From NCBI GenBank assembly GCA_964428355.1, contig CAYRYU010000018.1, positions 17,520 to 81,519 on the forward strand: DNA of 64,000 nt, read 5' to 3'. This document shows positions 9,701-15,505 of this stretch, in pieces (position 1 is the first letter of the stretch; every line of letters starts with the position of its first letter). Source of the DNA: CAYRYU01 sp964428355 (GTDB taxonomy: Bacteria; Muiribacteriota; Ozemobacteria; Ozemobacterales; Ozemobacteraceae). The notes under the pieces are model-generated. The model did no database searches. It was not told the origin of the DNA and saw only the letters and a list, made by a program, of their open reading frames with translations. Position numbers and translations under genes: made by a program.

Positions 9701-10602
9701 TTCCGGGCCTTTCCGACATCAAGGATGCGAAAGCCGGATACCTGCATTCCGTGGCCCTTGCAAGCGGCGGAGCCGTCTACACATGGGGGAGCAACGGTGC
9801 CGGTCAGCTCGGCCTTGGGCTGAGGAGTGATGAACTTGGTCGTGCAAACGTTCCAACGCTCGTTCCGGCATTGTCTTCCGGTGTTGCAGCCATAGCCGTT
9901 TGCGGGAACTCGAATCTGGCCCTCCTGAACAATGGGGAAATCCGTGCCTGGGGTTACAACGCCTTCGGGCAACTTGGCAATGGAACCACGACAACCGCCC
10001 TTTCCCCGGTAAGGGTGACGGGAATCAACAACGCCGTCGCGATCTTTGCCGGGGCGGCGGGGGATGTTCCCGCCGGTTGTTTCGCGAAACTATCCGACGG
10101 ATCCTGGATGGCCTGGGGATACAACTCGATGGGCAGGCTCGGTATCGGAACGAACAATCCCGATGTCGTTCTTGCCCCGACTCCCGCTCCCGGGCTCAAC
10201 GGGTTCTCGAGCATCCAGTGCGGGGGTGAGTACTCGTGTGCCCTGATGCAGGATGGAACGGTGAAAGCCTGGGGCTACAACCAGTATGGCCAACTTGGTG
10301 ACGGGACCGTCTTGGAACGGTGGTCTCCGAAGACGATCCCGGGATTGAGGGGAGTCAAGAAACTCGTCGCGGGGAACCGGTTCGGGCTGGCCCTTCTCCA
10401 GGACGGGACGGTGAAGATGTGGGGATGGATGTTCGGTGCCTATTCTCACTCCGGAATTCAGGATGACAAGGCAAGGTACATTCCGGTGGATCTTGCGGAG
10501 GTTTCCGACGTTGTGGATCTCTTTGCCCTGTCCTATGGAGCCGTGGTCGTCACCACCCGGCCGGTCGCGCAACCATTCAAGAGGGTGAAAACGACCAGAT
10601 AG
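3727..10602 (+). CDS. Giant lipoprotein with four FN3 + RCC1-propeller units
   Basis: About 2,290 residues. It begins with a basic/hydrophobic signal ending in an imperfect lipobox (LATAGC), so it is probably a surface or periplasmic lipoprotein. The ATG at 3727 is chosen because GGGAGGT lies just before it; a GTG 15 nt upstream is also in frame. After a roughly 400-residue N-terminal region come four repeats of one plan: a fibronectin type III-like domain with a YNLYW/Y core and GLTNG(K/T)xYY, starting near 4958, 6331, 7720 and 9165, each followed by a string of RCC1 repeats (AWGxNxxGQLGDGT, then xxVALxxDGTV) spanning about 1.1 kb. RCC1 repeats form seven-bladed propellers, so four propellers joined by FN3 linkers are predicted. 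Propellers of this kind usually mediate protein binding; the ligand is unknown. A terminator follows. Confidence 0.85.
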   Translation: MKRFFGGLGFLILILVMLATAGCQFFGLSDVGEQIEALQTPTGNAKVSFRIVMPGSNTASSPDAIILSGSRARAYVTFRLTLVHPGSTKLPTVITQTVEAVDGVAQASFESVPAQPVVGEIQIASGSIGGKTDFHGAADLNDGGNVVDISPKGSNMRADVLAQVVLSIANDQSLMEKAPRQLTTAVDTAGSALLASPTSSVYTDVLNATIITAFDPTAFVKLEKSLDELTLSGSGSATWQIKANQVWTSGLLARIWRILRQGFGTFSYVSWYGGGQGGVTKLNTFDGSVLTRLTSVERLDQFVVMPNNDLIVGGTLGGKPMLCRWDASADFAITADMQTGIKAGAVKWIQRFDGLGTNVNVPNPSVEFVQFDLVNGGRLTCAARSPSSRGQVLCELNPETGAVTYTTVTQTMAVWARPADGANVIGWDSMAGATSYNLYWSTASPVSKLNSTMIASASNPFTHAGLTNGTTYYYVVTWNEGPASESAFSIQVEATPKGTLPPPPALAGALWGWGYNNAGSLGNGTTTPAVSPVPLFRWGDVVAISGYYHTAALMRDGTVKVAGANDWGELGIGDSNTGLRALTPVVVQGLSGVRDVQCGANHVVALMNDGTLKAWGRNDRGQLGNGQIIPDRVPAPVTVLNASHVQAIAVGGHFSYALLEDGRVMGWGSNATCQFATGTPNTSTNDFWSTPAIIPGLSGVKAIAAAAYEGWEGHAMALLTDETVVCWGWNGSAQLGDGNSYSTRSEIERIVGLDNITAIACGNVHSVALRRDGTVFVWGDTKTNFNNYVPAPVPGLGNVSKIAAHKNVCFFIEVDGTLKAYGSNDSDGGGRLGDGTTIPRREPVPVTTFGRALAVFPHWQGAFVLAEKIPPMLRAAVGDGQVTLDWKAVPDAGGYNLYWSNVPGVTKANGNKIPGVRRPFIHSGLTNGKAYHYVLTSLNAAGESAESAEVVANPRSLVTPGSRIQRLVGWGGSLCLFNDNSVSPAPGASRYPVLRPISLAKLGDVRRISSADFVAMLMGDGTVQTWGGNYYGRLGDGTFSDRMINKPVPGLTGVKDVQCGQDHAVALMADGTVKAWGSNYYGQLGNGVQGNNASSPVPIAVPGLSNVRAIAVSSYHTLALLENGTVMAWGSNNHGQLGDGTIVTPTNPVQVSGLSNVKAIAANGDMDCNQGHNLALLNSGSVMAWGTNSRRELGIGTTVDQMVPVQVASLPGIIDIACGYWHCLALAGDGTVFSWGWNGTGQLGDGSVVDQAYPQAVQALPFVKKVACGGKQSYAILRDGTLMAWGENLNGELGDGSRQYRYRPTRVPSLGNVTEIFARCYTVYAFSEGTVPPEAPHRLKAVGASGTITLLWDPVPGATTYNLYHATAPIGLLASATVVKNASQGYVFPSLASSTVFFFRVTALSAGGESQPSNEAFAKPRDALSPTVKANVTLLGVNENGNLGFGNDKLVATSVPAPQWDDPVAAAGKLHTLVLMRNGEVYASGNNDQGQLGVNRLWYDTGEAPNIIPGLPFSYSPMKVANLTGVRDVQCGCHHSVALMSDGTVRTWGRNDRGQLGDGTTGFAIAPAPVPGLTNVVSIAVGGHHNLALLQNGTVMAWGWNSNGQLGLDPKLTAFATVPAPVPGLSGVTVTAIGAGGSYYNGGHSAALLADGRIMTWGQNGSDDKQNCGVLGDGTTTERFTPGPVLGLPDHAIAISIGPANCLALLRDGSVWHWGQIILGIHSYNLLPKRVPGLGPVRKIGTGWSFNVILQQDGTVKAWGSMKLMRGDPAPYGEDTQEPVPITGLGQVSDLSVLDRGLFAFANGGYVGATAQGGGIPGGVDARSAGDGSICVFWNPVDGVGSYNLYYSEDPAVAKGTGTKVTGAVPGQLIQGLTNGKAYYFTVTAQTGGIESPESEVVSAVSTGQTGGKLTYGWGYSDNGELGYQGNLDGGDNASQDKPVLLPGWGDVVSMNGELHVVALRRDGKVVTCGRNNEGQLGDGSLLGRRVIPYVIPGLSDIKDAKAGYLHSVALASGGAVYTWGSNGAGQLGLGLRSDELGRANVPTLVPALSSGVAAIAVCGNSNLALLNNGEIRAWGYNAFGQLGNGTTTTALSPVRVTGINNAVAIFAGAAGDVPAGCFAKLSDGSWMAWGYNSMGRLGIGTNNPDVVLAPTPAPGLNGFSSIQCGGEYSCALMQDGTVKAWGYNQYGQLGDGTVLERWSPKTIPGLRGVKKLVAGNRFGLALLQDGTVKMWGWMFGAYSHSGIQDDKARYIPVDLAEVSDVVDLFALSYGAVVVTTRPVAQPFKRVKTTR

Positions 10603-10638
10603 GCCCGGTTCTTCGGCTTTACGCCAATCTTCTCAAAC

Positions 10639-10670
10639 CTCCTCCCGGCGGAAACCGGGGGGAGCGTTTT
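10639..10670 (+). terminator. Terminator after the RCC1 lipoprotein gene
   Basis: A 10-bp stem with one G-T pair (CTCCTCCCGG with CCGGGGGGAG) closes a small loop and is followed by CGTTTT, 37 nt after the stop codon. Confidence 0.7.
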
Positions 10671-10783
10671 GCATCCGGAAAATGCCGATAGGATATTATG
10701 GAAGAGGAAATTCGCATCTCCGGACAATCTCCAGTTTCCGGACGATCTTCCATTGTTCGGTTCGGGAGAACCCGGAAGAGGGT

Positions 10784-11052
10784 TTGCCACAGAGCGCACC
10801 GAGGTCACAGAGAACGTGTGAGAAAATCGACCGGCGGAGGACTGGATCGAGAACGAAGCATTTTTGCCACGGATAAACACGGATCAACACTGATTTTCCC
10901 AAATTCCAATCCGTGGCAATCCGGAAAAATCCGTGGCAAAACCATTCTTTGGCGGTTTTTTCCCGGCTTCCTAGCTCACCGAGAGCCCCCCAAGAAAGAG
11001 GATCGGAGGCACTTGGCAACTTTCTCTGAGTCTTCTGCGACCTCTGTGGCTT
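10784..11052. repeat. Nested long inverted repeats of the CCACAGAG/CCACGGAT type
   Basis: The outer arms are TGCCACAGAGCGCACCGAGG (from 10785, continuing into TCACAGAG) and an imperfect complement ending CGACCTCTGTGGC at 11052. Inside lies a second pair built on TTGCCACGGATAAACACGG (10864) and two copies of TCCGTGGCAA (near 10910 and 10930). The same family recurs at 40199-40296 and, as one arm, at 59989-60030. Such degenerate intergenic repeats are widespread in environmental bacterial genomes. An open reading frame passes through this copy and joins the deacetylase gene, but its translation here is arginine-rich repeat sequence and is not believed. Confidence 0.75.
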
Positions 11053-11075
11053 CAATCGTTCCGTCCCGTGGCCTC

Positions 11076-12359
11076 ATGGTTTGCCTGGCCATTTTCCTTT
11101 TGTGCCTTTCGACTGCGGCACGGGCGCAGGAAATGGGGGCCCGCCCCTACGGATATGAGGTCCAGACGATTCTCGCGGGGTTGTCGGTCAACCCGAGGGA
11201 TGTCGCCCTTTTGAATTCGTACGGAATCGAGCAGGCGAAGGCGGGAGACCTCATCGGCGCGGTCCGTACCTGGCGGTATGCCCTCGACATCGACCGGCGA
11301 TATGTGCATCTCTACAACAACATCGGGAGCGCCCTTCGTCGGTTGGGCCAGTTGCAAGCCTCCTACGAATGGTATCGTGCGAGCCTGGTCCTGAGCCCGA
11401 CCTACTGGACCTGGTTCAATCTGGGTCTGCTGCTCGAGGACATGGGGCGGTTTCCAGAGGCGGTGCAGGCGCATCAGGCTGCTCTCGCGATGTATCCTGG
11501 GTTTTCCCAGGCCAGGGAGCGTGTTCTCTATCTGGAACGCACCCGCGATCGTCGTCCCGGGGAACAGGAACCCGGTTCCAAAACCGAAATGGGAGAGAGA
11601 CACCCCAAACCCGAAACGGAGCTTCCCAAGCCGCCCAAACGGCCTAACCTTCCCAAACCGCCAAAGGTTCCCAAGCTCGAGTACAAGCCCCAGCCGGTCA
11701 TCGCCCAATCCACCCCCGCCGTCGTAAAGTCCGAGGGGGGCCAATCGGTCGGCCTTGTCCTTCCCAACGATCAGGGCGGTCAGGTTTTCCTGACATTCGA
11801 CGGCGGAGCGGATGCCGACGGTCTGGAAGGGATCCTGCAGGCACTGGGGCGCTTCCAGGTAAACTCCACTTTCTTTTTAACCGGAAAATTCGTTAAGGCG
11901 TATCCCGACCTTGCCCGCCGGATCCTGGCTGAGGGGCACGAGATCGCGAACCACAGCATGAACCATCCGAACATGAGCTCCTGGTCGAAGGAGAGGATTG
12001 CCGACGAGCTGGCGCGAACCGAGCAGGTTTTCCAGGAAGTCCTCGGCCGACGAGCGGTTCCCTTTTTCCGGTTCCCGTTCGGTGCCCAGAACCGTCGGGT
12101 CGAGGCCATCGTCGAAAGCCTCGGCTACCACCCGGTCTACTGGCACATCGACACCCTCGACTGGAAGGAACCGTCGGTTTCCTCCATCCTGGAAAAAGTC
12201 CGTCGGCGGATCGGCCGGGGAAACGTCGTACTGATGCACGTGGGGAGCAGGAACGGCTCGAAAGCCCTTCCCACCATGCTCGAGGAGCTCCTCGGGCGTG
12301 GTTTCCGACCGACGAGGTTGACAGCTCTGGACGCTTCCCAGATCGCGGCCCTTCCCTAG
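11076..12359 (+). CDS. Secreted TPR protein with NodB-type polysaccharide deacetylase domain
   Basis: The ATG at 11076 gives a clean Sec signal peptide (hydrophobic core VCLAIFLLCLS, then AARAQ). Further upstream the frame runs through intergenic repeats. Mature residues of about 30-150 form three TPR-like units (LYNNIGSALRRLGQLQ, WFNLGLLLEDMGRF). A Pro/Lys linker follows, then a NodB-homology domain: motif 1 TFDGG (residues 240-244, normally TFDDG), motif 2 HSMNH (293-297), motif 3 RFPFG (from 332), and a LMHVG near the end. Family members remove acetyl groups from peptidoglycan or exopolysaccharide using a metal bound by Asp-His-His. In TFDGG the catalytic-base Asp is kept and the second Asp is a Gly, as in some active subfamilies. 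Length is 427 residues. The envelope role is inferred. Confidence 0.85.
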   Translation: MVCLAIFLLCLSTAARAQEMGARPYGYEVQTILAGLSVNPRDVALLNSYGIEQAKAGDLIGAVRTWRYALDIDRRYVHLYNNIGSALRRLGQLQASYEWYRASLVLSPTYWTWFNLGLLLEDMGRFPEAVQAHQAALAMYPGFSQARERVLYLERTRDRRPGEQEPGSKTEMGERHPKPETELPKPPKRPNLPKPPKVPKLEYKPQPVIAQSTPAVVKSEGGQSVGLVLPNDQGGQVFLTFDGGADADGLEGILQALGRFQVNSTFFLTGKFVKAYPDLARRILAEGHEIANHSMNHPNMSSWSKERIADELARTEQVFQEVLGRRAVPFFRFPFGAQNRRVEAIVESLGYHPVYWHIDTLDWKEPSVSSILEKVRRRIGRGNVVLMHVGSRNGSKALPTMLEELLGRGFRPTRLTALDASQIAALP

Positions 12360-12382
12360 ATGCGGGAAAACCAGATCGCGGT

Positions 12383-15300
12383 TCAACGACGTTTCCGGAC
12401 CACGACGGCGGTTGCGTCGTCCTGCCAGTCGAGGTTGCCGGTGAAGGACCGGACGTCAGCGAAGACCGCAGGGAGGGGATCCGACTCCTCCCCCTTCAAG
12501 GCCCGGCCGACAATTTGGAAGAACCGCTCGAACCCCAGAGGTTCCTCGTTGGGGGATTCCGCTTCGACCAGTCCGTCGGTGTAGAGGAAGAGAGTTCCTT
12601 CATTCAGGTTCACACGTTTGGAGAAGGTTCGGGCTCTCGAAAAGATTCCGAGGGGTGAGGATTGCCCATCCAGGAAAGCGGGCTTCGCACCGCGGTTCAC
12701 CCAGATGGGGAAACAATGTCCCGCACTCGCGCAATCGATCGTCCCCGAAACGGGGTCGAGAATCCCCAGAAAACAGGTCATTCCCTTTTTCCTTTTCAGG
12801 AGTTCGAAGAAATGCGCGTTGAGTCTGGCAAGAACCGTTTGAGGGGAGTCGGAATGCCGGTTGGCGAGAATGGTGAATCCCGCTTTGGCCATGGCCGTAA
12901 CAAGGGCTGCGCCAATCCCGTGCCCGGTGACATCGCCAACCACCACCGCGATCTTACCGTCTTCCAGAGTGATGAAATCGAAATAGTCACCCCCGATCGC
13001 CTGGGTCATTCTGTTCAAACCGTGCATTATGAAAGCTCCGGCCTGGAAATGCGGGGGCGGAAGGATGCTGCTCTGGATCGCCGAAGCGATTTCCATCTCT
13101 CCAAGGTGTTGGGAGGCCCGGTTGAATTCGCGGCACAGAGAGGCCAGTTCGTCATTTCCGCTGGAGATGATGCGAAACCCGAAGTCCTTGTTTCTGATGG
13201 CTTTCACGCCCGCGGACAAATCTTCGAGAGGGCGGAACAGCTTTTGGAAGAAAGCCCAGACGAGTATCATCGAAAAGAGACAAACTCCGAAGATGATCGC
13301 TTGGAGCTGCCTGAGGAATTTCCTGGCCCGGAAATCAAGAATTTCGGAGGGAACGCAGTGAACGAGGAAGAAGTCTGTGATGTTCTTTCCACGCAGGATG
13401 CAGACTTCATGTTCCTTCTTCCCTATTTTCAGGCTCCCGGCGAACCGATGGGTTTTCTCCCTACCAAGTCTGTTGACGATCGGGCGCAACCAACGTGAAT
13501 CTTCGATCCGGGGAAGGCAGGGGGGGTAGATCTGACCGGTGGAGATCGCTTTCAAGGGGGAAAAGCCACTTTTGGCATCTCTTTCCAGGACCCGCTGAAG
13601 AAACCACCGGCAGAGGCCCGCTTCGGAATGGGAGATGAACAATGCGTACCTTCCACGGTTTCCCGGACCTTTTACGATTCCGGAGAACAGATACAAAGGT
13701 GGGGGAATGTGACGAATCTGGTACATTTTCCCGAAGTTTGTCCGCAGATTGTCTGCAAGAAATTCCGTCTCCGGCGGGAGAAGGGCTTCGGGGGAGATCC
13801 CTGTTTCTGAAGGCGGAATGTGGCTGCCCGGATCATCAGGAGAACCGAACTCGGCAAGGAAATTGCGGCCCCAGATCTGGAAGGCTTTTTCCCACAGGTC
13901 CCTGAAGGCTTTCGGAGTTCGCGGTTCAACGAGTCTTCCATAGTTTCCCGCGTCAATGAGGCCGTTCAGGAGCTGGAGTCCCAGGGTCTGACCGTCATTC
14001 GCGAGTTCCCGGATCATCTTCAAACGGTGTTTCCCTGGAAGCCTGAAGAGAGGGGCCCATTCGAAGGGAACCATCGAGAAACTCGAGATCATGGGTTCCT
14101 GCTCCCTGGGGATGATGTAGAAATCATCAAGGATTCCCTTCGCCTGGAGCCTGGAAAGGAGTCTGACGATCCTGTCCTTTTCCGCGGGAGAAGAACCGAA
14201 CTCCCCACAGAGTTTCCGATAGATACGCTCGATTTGTGCAACTGCATGCGGAAAGGCTCCGTCCAGATGTTCGAGTCTCTGGAAGGCTTCCCGACGGTGT
14301 TGGAAAAGGACTTCCTCCCTGGTTTCGCGTGTCAGGAGAAATCCCAGGGAAATGGAAAGGACGAGGGGAAGTCCAAGTGCAAGAAGGAAGAAGAACAGCA
14401 TCCGCGTCTTCAGCGAAAATGTGATTTCCGACTCCCGTTTGATGACAAGAAAAAGATGGCGGAGGAAAAGGAAACTCGAAAGGCAGAATGCTCCGAGAAA
14501 ACCGAGGAATCCCCAAAAGGGGGGCGTGGGCATTCGCTTGAGTCCGAAGACGAGATCACCGTGATCGAGAGAACGCGATTCGACAAGGAAATCCCCGAAC
14601 CCGAAACTTCGGGAAGATTCATCACGAAGCTTTCCGATGAGGATTTCCCGGTCCCTTTGGTCGAGAAATTCCGGAAAATGGGCCGTTGCAGTTTGCATTT
14701 CACCATTGCCCGGGAAGAAAGAGCCCGCGATTGCGGCATCTTCCTTGTTTTTGCGGCCCATTCCCCGCATCCTGCGGGCGGCTTCCTCCTCCCGGTCAGG
14801 GTGAAGGACGAATCCCAGGGGGGACCCCCTGAATCGGGCCTGTCTGGCAAGGGAATCGAAGAAGAAGTACCTTGAAAAACTCCTTTGGTAGATCAGGATG
14901 ATCGCTCCCGCCGCGAATCCTTTCCCAGGCCGTGGATTCCTGAAGGAAATCGACCAGGTCGGGAATTGGGGAGCTTCCTTTTCACCGAAGTTGATCCTGG
15001 AAAGCCGTCCGTCTTTCCCTCTGGTCGAATCGAGGAAAACCCTGATGTCGCGAAACAGGTGGTTCGTGGTCCGCATTGCCTGGGAAGGTTCCGTGGCAAT
15101 TGCGTCCAGAGGCCGGGTGATGAAACGGAAGATTTCCTCCCAGCTTGCTGAAAGGGGATCCGCAACGGGAAAGACCATCCGTCCCTCGAAATCGAACAGG
15201 AGAAGGGAAACTCCACCTTTCGGAAAGGATTTCAGCAGATGCCTTATATTACCGGGAAAACCGGGGTTGGAAATTGGCATTCCCCAGAGCGTCCGGATCT

Positions 15301-15505
15301 TCCTCCGCAACTCGAGCGGGAAAAAGACCTCCGGGCAGACCGTATCGGAAAAGATTTCCAGGGATCTAGCCAGGCCCTGCTGGGAAATGGAAATTCTTTG
15401 TTCATACTCCTGGCGGAAGAAGAACCGGGTTCCCAGGAGCAGCAGGAAGGCCGGCACACCCCAAACGGCGATGGCCGTAAGAAACCAGCGTGCCCGTGCG
15501 GTCAT
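12383..15505 (-). CDS. Membrane sensor with HAMP and SpoIIE/RsbU-type PP2C phosphatase domain
   Basis: 1,040 residues. An N-terminal membrane helix is followed by a large extracytoplasmic region, two more helices near residues 335-395, a second extracytoplasmic region, a helix near 725-747, a HAMP domain (LFRPLEDLSAGVKAI) and a C-terminal PP2C domain. The phosphatase motifs look complete: GGDYFD, GDVTGHG, SAGHCFP, YTDGLVEA and QDDAT. Such RsbU-like enzymes dephosphorylate STAS anti-sigma-factor antagonists; a STAS gene with a phosphorylatable serine lies at 26959-27315 and is a candidate substrate. The start overlaps the stop of the upstream paralogue by 4 bp, so the two are co-translated. 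Substrate and input signal are not visible in the sequence. Confidence 0.88.
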   Translation of the reverse strand: MTARARWFLTAIAVWGVPAFLLLLGTRFFFRQEYEQRISISQQGLARSLEIFSDTVCPEVFFPLELRRKIRTLWGMPISNPGFPGNIRHLLKSFPKGGVSLLLFDFEGRMVFPVADPLSASWEEIFRFITRPLDAIATEPSQAMRTTNHLFRDIRVFLDSTRGKDGRLSRINFGEKEAPQFPTWSISFRNPRPGKGFAAGAIILIYQRSFSRYFFFDSLARQARFRGSPLGFVLHPDREEEAARRMRGMGRKNKEDAAIAGSFFPGNGEMQTATAHFPEFLDQRDREILIGKLRDESSRSFGFGDFLVESRSLDHGDLVFGLKRMPTPPFWGFLGFLGAFCLSSFLFLRHLFLVIKRESEITFSLKTRMLFFFLLALGLPLVLSISLGFLLTRETREEVLFQHRREAFQRLEHLDGAFPHAVAQIERIYRKLCGEFGSSPAEKDRIVRLLSRLQAKGILDDFYIIPREQEPMISSFSMVPFEWAPLFRLPGKHRLKMIRELANDGQTLGLQLLNGLIDAGNYGRLVEPRTPKAFRDLWEKAFQIWGRNFLAEFGSPDDPGSHIPPSETGISPEALLPPETEFLADNLRTNFGKMYQIRHIPPPLYLFSGIVKGPGNRGRYALFISHSEAGLCRWFLQRVLERDAKSGFSPLKAISTGQIYPPCLPRIEDSRWLRPIVNRLGREKTHRFAGSLKIGKKEHEVCILRGKNITDFFLVHCVPSEILDFRARKFLRQLQAIIFGVCLFSMILVWAFFQKLFRPLEDLSAGVKAIRNKDFGFRIISSGNDELASLCREFNRASQHLGEMEIASAIQSSILPPPHFQAGAFIMHGLNRMTQAIGGDYFDFITLEDGKIAVVVGDVTGHGIGAALVTAMAKAGFTILANRHSDSPQTVLARLNAHFFELLKRKKGMTCFLGILDPVSGTIDCASAGHCFPIWVNRGAKPAFLDGQSSPLGIFSRARTFSKRVNLNEGTLFLYTDGLVEAESPNEEPLGFERFFQIVGRALKGEESDPLPAVFADVRSFTGNLDWQDDATAVVVRKRR

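Noticed and set aside
10698..11075. N-terminal extension of the deacetylase gene upstream of 11076
   Set aside because: The added residues are translations of intergenic repeats and would bury the signal peptide 126 residues in.
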